Below, piece after piece: positions 1 through 10,030 of a stretch of DNA of 64,000 nucleotides (positions are counted from its first letter, which is position 1; the number at the start of each line of letters is the position of its first letter). Location: assembly GCF_000517025.1 (NCBI RefSeq), contig NZ_KI912097.1, forward strand, positions 453,688 through 517,687, written 5' to 3'. The notes beneath the pieces are model-generated. The model saw only the letters and a program-made list of their open reading frames with translations. It made no database searches and was not told where the DNA came from. The translations under genes and the position numbers were made by a program. The DNA is from Halonatronum saccharophilum DSM 13868 (GTDB lineage Bacteria; Bacillota; Halanaerobiia; Halobacteroidales; Halobacteroidaceae).

Positions 1-2
1 AA

Positions 3-473
3 GTTGAATTTTATGAACTATATAATTATTTATTTCATGTTACCCAATTAAAAGGATTAGAAGAATTATCAGAAGAAAATTTATTAGCAAATGAAATACT
101 TAAAAATTATACTGATGAATATATAGAGAAAGTATTCATTAAATTTGAAAAAACAACTAGATTATTAAAAAAGATTATGAATGGTTTGGAAAATAGAACT
201 CGATGTTTACTTGATTATTTAAATAATCATCCTGAAAGATTTAAGCCTGAATATATGGATAGACTTGAAATTGTGAATTTAGCAAGTGAATTAGTTGAGA
301 AGATTAATCCTAGTGAATTTGATTCTAGTAAAGATTATAGGTTACATGAAATTTTACAGATATTATATAACTGGAGAAAAAATCTAAAAGAGATAATTGA
401 AATTCCATCAATAATTTATTTATTTTTGAGTAGAGAATTAATCGAAGAATACTGTATCAGAAATAAAATATAA
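3..473 (+). CDS. hypothetical protein, 5' end outside window
   Basis: The reading frame is open from the first bases of the window, so only the C-terminal ~156 residues are visible and the start lies upstream. The visible part is acidic, charged and mostly helical in character, with no membrane segment, cysteine cluster or catalytic motif that I recognise. Base composition is very AT-rich, like the accessory genes that follow. An internal ATG at 177 could be mistaken for the start, but the frame continues upstream without a stop. It is followed within 50 bases by the 5' end of a group II intron relic, so it may be one exon of an interrupted accessory locus. I do not assign a function. Confidence 0.5.
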   Translation, partial: VEFYELYNYLFHVTQLKGLEELSEENLLANEILKNYTDEYIEKVFIKFEKTTRLLKKIMNGLENRTRCLLDYLNNHPERFKPEYMDRLEIVNLASELVEKINPSEFDSSKDYRLHEILQILYNWRKNLKEIIEIPSIIYLFLSRELIEEYCIRNKI

Positions 474-522
474 AAAAGTATTTAAACTAAAAAGCCGTAC
501 GTCAGCTAACATTAGTTTAACG

Positions 523-1245
523 GTGCGATTTGTTGTAATTTGAAAAGAATTACCTAAAACTGATAAATGTTTTAGAACTAAAAGACTTGACTAATCAAAT
601 GAAGGGGTAACGCCCTGAGAGAAGCGATTTTTGCTTCTTGAGGAAGTACTCTTTGGGTGCGACTGGAAGGGTTAGAGTTGATACTCCGAACTGCAAAGTA
701 ATTATTAAGAATTACTTTGTGGTAAGCTCGGTGAAGTCGGCTGAGAGCACCCCCTAATTATAGGAAATGTAGCTAGAGGTAGCCAAGGTTGTGATAGGTC
801 GGACTCCCACAAAATATCCAAGACTAGAATGTCTCTATGAGAGACTGACAAAATTCCGAATGTAAGGGTCTAAAGCTGCAATAATTAGAAATAGTTATAT
901 CCCTTATAGGCTTAACAGCCTAACGTAATAAATTTACGGAGATTGAGGTATCTGAGGTTAAGTAAGATTCGCTAATATGAACAACCTTATATGATTACAG
1001 GTTATGTCAAGGATACAGGCTTATAGGAATGGTCTAAAGATATATGCACGGGTAAAGTCTTTTGGAACAAAGAAAGCTAATAACAAGGAGAGCTTAATCT
1101 CAATGAATTGGTGATAGAGAAAGAATTATATAATCTTTCTTAATATTAGTTAGTGGCACAGTACCTATGAAACTTTAGAAGAAGAGTGGAGGGATAGCCA
1201 CAATTGATAGTTTTAAACTAGGAGGTACACATTTAAAATAAGGTT
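523..1245 (+). mobile_element. group II intron relic (5' domains, no reverse transcriptase)
   Basis: This stretch has no credible gene but looks like the 5' ribozyme half of a bacterial group II intron. It opens with the canonical GTGCG 5' boundary (523-527). A compact hairpin around GGGGTAACGCCC (604-615) follows, then a second GTGCGAC segment near 658. Near the 3' side are the phrases ACAGTACCTATGAAAC (1158-1173) and GGAGGGATAGCC (1188-1199), and an AGGAGGTA site (1221-1228) where the intron-encoded protein normally begins. No reverse transcriptase/maturase frame follows, and I find no convincing domain V hairpin. The 3' half therefore seems lost or displaced. Recognition is from memory of intron consensus elements; a covariance search of domains I-VI would settle it. 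Confidence 0.6.
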
Positions 1246-1439
1246 AATGTAAAAGCCAAAACCTTGTAGCATCAATGGAAATATGGAGAGAGATCAAAAC
1301 GTTGAAGCTCATAGCTTCGAATGGGCCAACATATTACGCTCGAGCTTTTAGCATCTGGGTGGGGACTAGAAATTTAACTTTGATGTTGGGCGTTGGCCCT
1401 GCAGGTGAAATGCTACCTTATACGAAAGGAGATAGTATA
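1246..1439. other. non-coding remainder after intron relic; block shared with 4.8 kb
   Basis: No convincing gene lies here. The frame open from 1275 into the next gene has no ribosome site of its own, and its first 55 codons do not resemble S66 peptidases. Positions 1357-1399 share a diverged block with 4796-4830: GGGGACT, then AATTTAACTT or AGTTAACTTA, then GCGTTGGCCCTG. This suggests both places carry pieces of the same repeated element. Confidence 0.45.
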
Positions 1440-2438
1440 ATGAAATTAAATAAATTGAAAAAAGGAGATATAATAGGATTTTACTCTCCTTCTTCACCGG
1501 TAACGTATACTTCACCAAAAAGATTTGAAAGAGCTAAGGAATATCTTAAAAGTAAAGGGTTTAATCTATTACCTGGAAAATTGACTGGTAAAGAAGACTT
1601 TTATAGATCAGGGAGTATAGAAGAAAGAGCAGAGGAATTAAATGAATTAATTAGAAACCCTAAAGTTAAATGTATTATGTCGACAATTGGTGGGACAAAC
1701 TCTAACTCAATATTACCATATATTGATTACAAAGCATTTAAGGAAAACCCTAAAATTATAATAGGTTATTCAGATGTAACTGCTATTTTATTAGCTATAT
1801 ATGCTAAAACGGGAATAAAAACTTTTTATGGACCAGCTTTAGTCCCTTCTTTTGGAGAATTCCCTCCCTTTGTTCATAATACATATAATTATTTTAGCGA
1901 TATTTTAATAGAAGAACAAAGCTTACCTTATAGCTATAAAGTACCAGAGTATTGGACAGATGAGCATATAAATTGGGAAGAAAAAGAAAGAGAAAAATTA
2001 AAAAATAAAAATGAGTGGATAGCAGTTAATAAGGGTAGAACAATTGGAAGAATAATAGGTGGGAACTTAAATACTATGTCTGGTATTTGGGGAAGTGAAT
2101 ATATGCCTGAGATTAAAAAAGGAGATATTTTATTTATTGAAGATACAACAAAAACTGCATCACATATGGAAAAAATATTTTCTTTACTTAAAGTAAGTGG
2201 TGTATTTGATAAAATATCAGGAATTATTTTAGGAAAGCATGAATTATTTGATGATCAGAGAACAGGTAGAGAACCTTATGAAATATTAAAAGAAGTTTTA
2301 AAAGATAAAAAGATACCTTTTTTAGCTAAATTTGATTGTTGTCATACTCATCCTATGTTAACCTTACCGATTGGTTCAAAAGTCGAATTAGATGTTACTA
2401 ATAAAAAAGTTAGTATATTAGATAGTCCGCGGGGGTAG
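1440..2438 (+). CDS. S66 family LD-carboxypeptidase / MccF-like serine peptidase
   Basis: A 332-residue S66 peptidase, the family that includes muramoyltetrapeptide LD-carboxypeptidases and MccF, which inactivates microcin C-type peptidyl-nucleotides. The nucleophile elbow reads GYSD with Ser111. The catalytic Glu is in LFIEDT (Glu234). The His is in the FDCCHTHPMLTLPIG segment (His302). All three positions needed for catalysis are present and the length is normal. I chose ATG 1440 because AAAGGAG lies 9 bases upstream; an in-frame ATG at 1275 has no such site and adds residues foreign to the family. It is cytoplasmic, with no signal peptide. Its closer resemblance to MccF than to LdcA, and its place between mobile-element relics, favour a resistance or immunity role over cell-wall recycling. 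That is inference. Confidence 0.85.
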   Translation: MKLNKLKKGDIIGFYSPSSPVTYTSPKRFERAKEYLKSKGFNLLPGKLTGKEDFYRSGSIEERAEELNELIRNPKVKCIMSTIGGTNSNSILPYIDYKAFKENPKIIIGYSDVTAILLAIYAKTGIKTFYGPALVPSFGEFPPFVHNTYNYFSDILIEEQSLPYSYKVPEYWTDEHINWEEKEREKLKNKNEWIAVNKGRTIGRIIGGNLNTMSGIWGSEYMPEIKKGDILFIEDTTKTASHMEKIFSLLKVSGVFDKISGIILGKHELFDDQRTGREPYEILKEVLKDKKIPFLAKFDCCHTHPMLTLPIGSKVELDVTNKKVSILDSPRG

Positions 2439-2540
2439 CACTACACCTAAACCAGCTAATAATGGCTATTTATATTATTTTATTTATATCAAAGAATTAC
2501 TCGTTCTATTGTTACTTCTTGGGGGACTAAAGTTGAAAAG

Positions 2541-3056
2541 TTGGCAGTTTCTTGTGGAGCAGAAAGTATTCCCAGGAAAGAGAATGTGTCAGCTAATGGA
2601 AAGAAATTCGATGTTAAAAAAGAGAAAGATGGAAAGAAGTATTATATTCAAGTAAAAAGTGGTCTCAATACAATGAATGTTGGTATGGTAGAATCTTTGA
2701 ATGAAATGATAGAGAAAATAGAAGAAAAAGATTCTAAAAATGTTGGGTTATTAGGTATGACTTTTGGTAATAAAAAGGCTATTTCAACTCAAATTATGGA
2801 TAATCTTATTAATGCTGATGAGAAAATTATAATTGGAAATGATTTTTGGGATTTTATTTCAGAAAAGTACAATATGTCAGAAGAATTATTGAATATAGTT
2901 TCAAAAGCTGCTTATAATTATCAAATTAAGCATAAGGAAAAGAAAATTTCTGACTTAATTGATATTAAAAAGGAAGAATTACTAGTTCAATGGGAAAATA
3001 CTTATGGAGGAATTAATAAAGAATCGTTGAAAAAAGCAGAGGATGTAAATTTATAG
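2541..3056 (+). CDS. type II restriction endonuclease, TdeIII-like, N-terminally truncated
   Basis: The 171-residue product carries a PD-(D/E)XK-type core: FDVKKEKDGKKYYIQVKSG gives the E/D-x-K strand pair, followed by LLGMTFG and a DFWDFISEKY helix, as in TdeIII/PmeII-type restriction enzymes. It stands 77 bases before a cytosine-C5 methyltransferase, a normal restriction-modification order. The first in-frame start is TTG 2541 with only a weak GGGGG upstream. The frame is open back to 2463 and those extra residues (RITRSIVTSWGTKVEK) look like family sequence. So the natural N-terminus has probably been lost by a rearrangement near 2440-2490. The enzyme may be inactive. Family assignment is from motif memory. 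Confidence 0.55.
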   Translation: MAVSCGAESIPRKENVSANGKKFDVKKEKDGKKYYIQVKSGLNTMNVGMVESLNEMIEKIEEKDSKNVGLLGMTFGNKKAISTQIMDNLINADEKIIIGNDFWDFISEKYNMSEELLNIVSKAAYNYQIKHKEKKISDLIDIKKEELLVQWENTYGGINKESLKKAEDVNL

Positions 3057-3133
3057 TTTTACTAGAATTATTTATATTGTACATACTAAAATAAATAGTA
3101 GTATAGTTGTAGTATTAAATGGAGGGTTAATAA

Positions 3134-4546
3134 ATGAAGTATAAAACAGTTGATTTATTTTGTGGTGCTGGAGGTTTTAGTAAAGGTTTCGAAATGTCAG
3201 ATAAATTTAATATTTTTAAAGCTTATGATGTTAATGAAGAAGCTTTAAAAACTTATAATGTTAATCATCAAGGAGAAGGAATTAATTATGATATTACTGG
3301 AAAAGTACCTGAATATTTAAAAGATCGTAGCATAGATGTATTAATTGGTTCTCCTCCTTGTCAAGGGTTTAGTGATGCTAAAGGAAGCCGAAAATTAGAG
3401 GATGAAAGAAATAATTTAGTTTTTCATTTTATTAGATGGGTAAGAGAAATACAACCTAAAGTAGTAGTTATGGAGAATGTGGAAGGAATTTTAACTATTA
3501 GTGATAATTTTCTTAAAGAGGTTGAAGATGAATATGATAAAAGTGGATACGTTGTTAAGTATGATGTATTAAATTCAAAGGATTTTGGAGTGCCTCAAAA
3601 AAGGAAGAGAGCTATTTTTATAGCTACTAAAAAAGATATGACTTGCCCTTCGTTGCCTAGACCTATTACTGGAAAGCAATTGAATTTATTTAATGATAAG
3701 CAATTATTTAAATCACATATAACAGTAGGAGATGCTATTTCTGATTTGCCAAAATCTAATATAGATAGTAATGAAATTTTAGATTATAAATTAAATTCTC
3801 AAAATAAATATCAAAGAATTATGAGACGGTATAGTAAAAAAGTTTACAATCATATTGCTAAATCTCCACGTGAAAAGGATATGTTTATAGTAGAAAAAAT
3901 TCCAGAAGGTAAAATGTATCGTAGTACTAGGTTTGGTAATAAATATGTAGGTGTTTGGGATTTGTTTAAAGATGAATTTACTTTTGAACAAAGACTAATA
4001 TTATGGTTTATAGCTAGGCACCGCGGGAGAAAGGCTTATAAGTTAGAGAAAAAGAGTGGCCCAGATTATATACCTGAAAATAAAATTATTGAGTCTTTAA
4101 AGAATAGAAAAGTTTTACAAGAAGCTATCAATTATGGTTTTAAAGAATTAATTGAACAAAAATTTAGTATAACTATTAAAGATATTAGAAGTTTAAAAGA
4201 ATCTGGTTGGTTACGTAAAAAAGAGAAAGAGGGAATAACAGCTTATGACCTTAATAGTAAATCAGGTATTAGACCTCGTTATATGAGACTTAACAGGGGG
4301 GATCAATCTAATACTATTTTAACTACAGATTTTAATGCTAGAGAAAAGTTGCATCCTTTTGAGAATAGAGGACTTTCTTTGCGAGAAGGAGCAAGAATTC
4401 AAAGTTTTCCTGATGATTTTATATTTGAAGGAGAATTTGATGCAATTGCCACTCAAATAGGTAATGCTGTTCCACCTTTAATGGCAAAAGCTATAGCTGA
4501 ACATATTATTCAGTTTTTAGAAAAAAGACAAAAAGAAGCAATTTGA
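3134..4546 (+). CDS. dcm: DNA (cytosine-5-)-methyltransferase
   Basis: A 470-residue C5-cytosine methyltransferase that transfers a methyl group from SAM to cytosine in its target site. Motif I is DLFCGAGGFSKGFE at the N-terminus. Motif IV is GSPPCQGFS with catalytic Cys76, motif VI is MENVEG with Glu114, motif VIII is QKRKRAIFIA. Motif X near the C-terminus reads GNAVPPLMAKAIAEHI. A long variable stretch of about 180 residues between motifs VIII and IX should hold the target recognition domain. All catalytic motifs are intact, so it is likely active. GGAGGG sits 8 bases before the ATG. It pairs with the truncated endonuclease upstream. The target sequence cannot be read from the protein by eye. 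Confidence 0.93.
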   Translation: MKYKTVDLFCGAGGFSKGFEMSDKFNIFKAYDVNEEALKTYNVNHQGEGINYDITGKVPEYLKDRSIDVLIGSPPCQGFSDAKGSRKLEDERNNLVFHFIRWVREIQPKVVVMENVEGILTISDNFLKEVEDEYDKSGYVVKYDVLNSKDFGVPQKRKRAIFIATKKDMTCPSLPRPITGKQLNLFNDKQLFKSHITVGDAISDLPKSNIDSNEILDYKLNSQNKYQRIMRRYSKKVYNHIAKSPREKDMFIVEKIPEGKMYRSTRFGNKYVGVWDLFKDEFTFEQRLILWFIARHRGRKAYKLEKKSGPDYIPENKIIESLKNRKVLQEAINYGFKELIEQKFSITIKDIRSLKESGWLRKKEKEGITAYDLNSKSGIRPRYMRLNRGDQSNTILTTDFNAREKLHPFENRGLSLREGARIQSFPDDFIFEGEFDAIATQIGNAVPPLMAKAIAEHIIQFLEKRQKEAI

Positions 4547-4660
4547 ACAAATGTTTTGAGAGCAGCTATATTTAGTTGCTCTTTTCATTATATTAATTTA
4601 GATCTATAAATTACTGATATATAGTTTATGATAAAAATTTATTTGGTAAAAAGAGGACTT

Positions 4661-4838
4661 CGTTTAAACTAGCTAATAAAATTTAAGGTTAAGTAAAGGT
4701 TGGCTAATATAAATGGTTTAAAGGGTATATTAAAGTAAGATCTTTTAGAACAAAAAAAGCGGATAAAACCATATGTAGGGTTTGAAGTGGCGGGGACTGG
4801 GAAGTTAACTTAGGCGTGAGGCGTTGGCCCTGTTTATA
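4661..4838 (+). mobile_element. second, shrunken copy of the intron-associated repeat
   Basis: Diverged and internally deleted version of sequence seen at 950-1400. The segment GGTTAAGTAAAGGTTGGCTA resembles GGTTAAGTAAGATTCGCTA at 957. The run around 4740-4760 (TCTTTTAGAACAAAAAAAGC) matches 1058-1078. The block ending GCGTTGGCCCTG at 4831 matches 1391-1400. No gene lies inside. With the copy upstream it brackets the S66 peptidase and the restriction-modification genes. Confidence 0.4.
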
Positions 4839-4897
4839 TACTAGGACTAAAAGACAAATTTCACCTTAAATCATAAAGAATTTAGGAGGTTATCGCT

Positions 4898-5008
4898 ATG
4901 CCATTTATTAATATAAAAATGGCTAAAGGAAGAATATTAGAAGACAAAGATATTGCTTATATTTGGGAATTAATAAAGAGAGATTTTAAAGAGCGGTTTA
5001 TTACGTGA
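4898..5008 (+). pseudogene. 4-oxalocrotonate tautomerase-like fragment
   Basis: Thirty-six codons starting at an ATG with a perfect TAGGAGGT site 7 bases upstream. The N-terminus MPFINIKMAKGR is typical of the tautomerase superfamily: the proline after the initiator Met is the catalytic base, followed by the first beta strand. Intact members are about 60 residues and continue with a helix and second strand. Here the frame runs off after a few helix residues and stops, so the gene is probably truncated or frameshifted. It lies just beyond the second intron-like relic, and the rearrangement may have broken it. A real 36-residue protein cannot be excluded. Confidence 0.4.
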
Positions 5009-5032
5009 TACATAGTTATAAATAGAAAAAAA

Positions 5033-5066
5033 CTTATCAAGGGAAGTCTAGACTCCTCTTGATAAG
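5033..5066. terminator. bidirectional hairpin terminator
   Basis: Near-perfect palindrome: CTTATCAAG and an AGTCTAGACT core pair with CTTGATAAG. An A-run lies on the left and CTTTT follows on the right. It closes the accessory region. Confidence 0.7.
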
Positions 5067-5315
5067 CTTTTAATATTATAGATAATTGAATTAAATTAAC
5101 TCTTTAATTTTATCCATTAATCTATTAATAGCAAAGTAAATAAATCCTAATGATTTTGCACTTGAGGTTTTAAGGTTTAAAAAGATAAAGATTAAAGGTA
5201 TTTGCACTGATTAGATCTGATAAGTGCGGATTAAGATCCGATAAGAGTGACAAAAAACAATAAATTAAAAATTAGGGTTAGAAGGAGTTTGGAACTTGTT
5301 TGAAGAATTAAATAA
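5067..5315. other. intergenic, repeat-derived sequence
   Basis: No gene supported. Positions 5168-5240 contain the words TTTTAAGG, AAAGATAAAGATTAAAGGTATTTGC and GATTAGATCTGATAAG. They recur in the repeats at 16.46-16.93 kb, so this is a relic of the same intergenic repeat family. AGAAGGAG at 5279-5286 is the ribosome site of the next gene. Confidence 0.45.
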
Positions 5316-5744
5316 TTGGAAGAAAACCCTATATATTATGACCATCTTGATATGGCAAAGGAGAAGATGATGAAGGATAAAAAACAATTAAGAGAAGAGG
5401 TTCTTGGGTTAGAGGAAAAATTACTTGATGCCAATGTACGTCAATCAGCAGAAAGTCTAAATCAACTGCTAGCAGATGATTTCAGCGAATTTTGTAGCTC
5501 TGGCAAAGTATATCAATATCAACCGGGAGATGTTTTTACTACTGGAGACTATAAGGAATCTTGGAAAATTAAAGATTTTTCTATTGATATATTAGCTGAC
5601 AACCTAATATTAGCTAAATATAAACTGCTCAAAGGTAATGATTTAGAAGGGCAGAAAAAACACTCCCTACGCAGTTCAATATGGAAATTAACAGATGATA
5701 ACTGGAAGATGTTATTTCATCAAGGAACATTAATCCCAAGGTAA
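5316..5744 (+). CDS. DUF4440/SnoaL-like (NTF2 fold) protein, possible 5' frameshift
   Basis: Small cytoplasmic protein with the DUF4440 pattern: an N-terminal helix (LREEVLGLEEKLLDANVRQS), LNQLLADDFSEF, and C-terminal strands ending SIWKLTDDNWKMLFHQGTLIPR. Family members have an NTF2 fold and mostly unknown substrates. The start is doubtful. TTG 5316 has no ribosome site and a stop sits directly before it. A good AGAAGGAG plus TTG 5296 lies in another frame and would begin MFEELNN before shifting into LEENPIYYDHL, which reads naturally across the join. A one-base frameshift near 5313 is likely, natural or a sequencing error. ATG 5352 is a fallback start. Monocistronic. Confidence 0.65.
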   Translation: MEENPIYYDHLDMAKEKMMKDKKQLREEVLGLEEKLLDANVRQSAESLNQLLADDFSEFCSSGKVYQYQPGDVFTTGDYKESWKIKDFSIDILADNLILAKYKLLKGNDLEGQKKHSLRSSIWKLTDDNWKMLFHQGTLIPR

Positions 5745-5876
5745 ATTATAATTTAAACTTTAATTATAAAAGTCCAGTACTATTAAGTAGAGATTAGGTT
5801 TAGAATATACATAGAAGATTATTTTGAAGGCAATAATAGTAAAAGTGAGTTTTAAATTAAAAAGGAGGGATTTGAT

Positions 5877-7685
5877 TTGTCTAATGAAGAAAGAAAGACT
5901 TTGCCAAAAAGGGATGAAGTAGATGAAAAATTCAAGTGGGATTTAACTTCTATATATGGGAGTGATCAAAAGTGGGAGGAAGAATTCAACAAAGTAAAAG
6001 AAGAGTTCCCAAAGATTCAAGAATATAGAGGAAAACTTGGTGAATCAGCAGCCAAATTATTAGAAGGGCTTAAATTTAGTGATGGGATAAGTAGAAAGTT
6101 AGAGAATCTTTATAATTATGCTTCCCGTAAGAGTGATGAGGATACAACCAATAATACTTATCAAGGAATGTTATCTAAGGTACAAGGCCTTTATAATGCA
6201 GTAGGAAGTGCCAGTGCCTTTATTGTTCCAGAGATTATTCAGATTCCTAAAGAGGAGATAGAAGGTTTTCTTCAAGAAGAGGAAGGTTTACAGATATATA
6301 AACATTCTTTAGATGAGATATTACGGCAGAAGGAGCATTTCTTATCTCCCAAGGAAGAGAGATTACTTGCTTTGGCTGGTGAGTTGGCCCAGGGTCCAGC
6401 AAATATCTTTGGGATGATTAATAATGCCGATATGGCCTTTCCTTCAATTAAAGGTGAAGATGGTGAAGAAGTAGAGGTAACTCATGGTCGGTATGTAGAG
6501 CTTTTAAAGAACAAGAATCGCCATATTAGAAGGGATGCTTTCAAAGCTTACTATAGTTCTTATCAAGAACTTGAAAATACTATAGCTACTACCTTAAACT
6601 CGAATATTAAGCGAGATCTATTTTATATGAGAGCTCGAAAGTATAATAGCTCTTTAGAGGCGGCATTAGATGGTAATAATATACCCGTTGATGTTTACAA
6701 TAATTTGATTAAAGTTGTAAGTGATAATTTAGATTCTATGTATAGATATATAGATTTAAGGAAGAGGTCATTAGGTGTTGAAGAGCTTCATATGTATGAT
6801 ATATATACTCCTATAGTTAAGGATGTTCAGATGAAGGTTAGCTATGAAGAAGCTCAAGATATTTTGATGAAAGCTCTAGCTCCTTTAGGAGAAGAGTATT
6901 TAAGCTTATTAGAGAGGGCTTTCTCTGAGAGTTGGATCGATATCTATGAGAATAAGGGTAAGAGAAGTGGAGCTTATTCGGCTTCATCCTATGATGCCCA
7001 TCCTTATATCTTGATGAATTATACCGAAGATATAGACGATCTATTTACCTTGGCCCATGAGCTAGGTCATGCTCTTCACTCTTATTATTCAAATGAAGAA
7101 CAGCCATATATCTATGCTGATTATAGTATCTTTGTAGCAGAGGTGGCATCTACAGTCAACGAAGCTCTATTGATGCAGCATCTATTAGAAACTACAGAAG
7201 ATGAAGAGAAGAGAAAGTATATTTTAAATCATTATTTAGAGCAATTTAGAGGAACTGTTTATCGCCAGACAATGTTTGCGGAGTTTGAAAAGCTGATACA
7301 CGATAAAGCAGAAGAGGGTGTACCACTAACCCCTGAATTGTTCTCTAAAGAATATCTAGATTTAAATCGTAAATACTATGGAGATAATATTACTTTAGAT
7401 GAGGAGATTGGAATAGAGTGGGCAAGGATTCCTCATTTCTATTATAATTTCTATGTTTATCAATATGCTACTGGATTCTCAGCAGCAATAGCCCTTTCTA
7501 GACAGATATTAGAGGTGGGGGAAGAGGCTGTAGAAAAGTATCTAAATTTCTTAAAAGGAGGAAGCTCTGATTATCCAATCGAACTGTTGAAGACTGCAGG
7601 TGTTGATATGAAATCGCCAGAGCCAATCCAAGAGGCATTAGATGAATTTTCTAAGTTGGTAGAAGAGATGAAGAGTTTAGTGTAA
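5877..7685 (+). CDS. pepF: oligoendopeptidase F (M3B metallopeptidase)
   Basis: A 602-residue PepF-type zinc oligopeptidase that cleaves peptides of roughly 7-17 residues in the cytoplasm. The zinc motif HELGH is at residues 394-398 within LFTLAHELGHALHSYYS. Downstream, EVASTVNEALLMQHLL supplies the third zinc ligand (Glu). The C-terminal DYPIELLKTAGVDM block is typical of the family. Length is standard. The TTG start is chosen because AAGGAGGG lies 8 bases upstream and homologues begin a few residues before KRDEV. It stands alone between an untranslated spacer and a strong hairpin terminator. Confidence 0.95.
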   Translation: MSNEERKTLPKRDEVDEKFKWDLTSIYGSDQKWEEEFNKVKEEFPKIQEYRGKLGESAAKLLEGLKFSDGISRKLENLYNYASRKSDEDTTNNTYQGMLSKVQGLYNAVGSASAFIVPEIIQIPKEEIEGFLQEEEGLQIYKHSLDEILRQKEHFLSPKEERLLALAGELAQGPANIFGMINNADMAFPSIKGEDGEEVEVTHGRYVELLKNKNRHIRRDAFKAYYSSYQELENTIATTLNSNIKRDLFYMRARKYNSSLEAALDGNNIPVDVYNNLIKVVSDNLDSMYRYIDLRKRSLGVEELHMYDIYTPIVKDVQMKVSYEEAQDILMKALAPLGEEYLSLLERAFSESWIDIYENKGKRSGAYSASSYDAHPYILMNYTEDIDDLFTLAHELGHALHSYYSNEEQPYIYADYSIFVAEVASTVNEALLMQHLLETTEDEEKRKYILNHYLEQFRGTVYRQTMFAEFEKLIHDKAEEGVPLTPELFSKEYLDLNRKYYGDNITLDEEIGIEWARIPHFYYNFYVYQYATGFSAAIALSRQILEVGEEAVEKYLNFLKGGSSDYPIELLKTAGVDMKSPEPIQEALDEFSKLVEEMKSLV

Positions 7686-7701
7686 TGATAATTATTCATA
7701 A

Positions 7702-7737
7702 AAGATAAGGCTTACTCCTAGGAGTAAGCCTTATCTT
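7702..7737. terminator. terminator of pepF (perfect stem)
   Basis: Perfect 17-bp stem AAGATAAGGCTTACTCC with its complement around a TA centre, with T-rich sequence on the right and A-rich on the left, so it can act in both directions. Confidence 0.85.
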
Positions 7738-7739
7738 TA

Positions 7740-7859
7740 TTCTTGTTACATTATTTTATACTTAAGATTTGACCCTACGAGTTTTAAAAAATAAAAACTC
7801 TCCGTAATAAAAATAATTGACTGACAGCTGAGGGCTGATAGCATATAGCTTTATTACTA
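7740..7859. repeat. intergenic repeat relic (AGCTGA family)
   Basis: Contains TGACTGACAGCTGAGGGCTGATAGC followed by the TAGCTTTATTACTA end seen on the MITE-like elements at 32.6, 38.3 and 61.6 kb. No gene seen. Confidence 0.4.
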
Positions 7860-8369
7860 TTAAGTATTCATCCAGGGCCAAACTTCACTCTCGTTTTCTG
7901 CTAACCAATCACCTGGACTCTCAAAGTAGTTGTAGACATTTTCTAAGGATTGGTAATGCCACTTTTCTTCTTGCATAAGGGCATGGAAGAAATCTCTCTC
8001 TTTTTCATTTTTGGCTTGTTTTGCAAGGCGCTCATAGATTTCATAGGTGTCTTGCTCTAGTTCCATAGCGTGCTTGTATATGTTGGTGTTAGACTCCTTC
8101 CAATCCTCTCTTTCTTTATCTGAGAACTCCTCAAAGACCTCTTTGACCTTATTTTCAATCTTTTGAGGATTACAGTCGTTATCTTCTATTGGTTTATCTC
8201 CAGCTATCTTCTTTACTTTATCTATGTGAGTTAATTCTTGTGAGGCCAAACTCTCTAGAACTTTTTTAGATAAGGGGTTTTCTGCGCCATCAATATGGTT
8301 ATTATAATAGTGATAGCTTTCCTTTTCCATTTTAATTGCTAAATCTAGTGATTCTGATTTAATAGCCAT
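7860..8369 (-). CDS. ferritin-like / rubrerythrin-type diiron protein
   Basis: A 169-residue four-helix-bundle protein with two ferritin-like half motifs. The first is EKESYHYY plus QELTHIDKV, the second ELEQDTYEIYE plus EEKWHYQSLEN. The E and ExxH residues are those that bind a diiron centre in rubrerythrin-like proteins. It lacks the C-terminal rubredoxin domain (no CxxC pairs), so a classical rubrerythrin peroxidase reaction would need another electron donor. Probably cytoplasmic and involved in peroxide or iron handling in this anaerobe. GGGGAGG precedes the ATG. It diverges from gdhA. Confidence 0.8.
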   Translation of the reverse strand: MAIKSESLDLAIKMEKESYHYYNNHIDGAENPLSKKVLESLASQELTHIDKVKKIAGDKPIEDNDCNPQKIENKVKEVFEEFSDKEREDWKESNTNIYKHAMELEQDTYEIYERLAKQAKNEKERDFFHALMQEEKWHYQSLENVYNYFESPGDWLAENESEVWPWMNT

Positions 8370-10015
<1,646 letters not shown>

Positions 10016-10030
10016 TTAAATAGATTGATA

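Noticed and set aside
490-520. Group II intron domain V before the GTGCG boundary
   Set aside because: AAAGCCGTACG resembles the start of domain V, but the complementary arm is missing, so I do not claim it.
1275-1439. N-terminal extension of the S66 peptidase from ATG 1275
   Set aside because: No ribosome site and no family similarity in the first 55 codons. AAAGGAG before ATG 1440 is correct. Part of the stretch is repeated at 4.8 kb.
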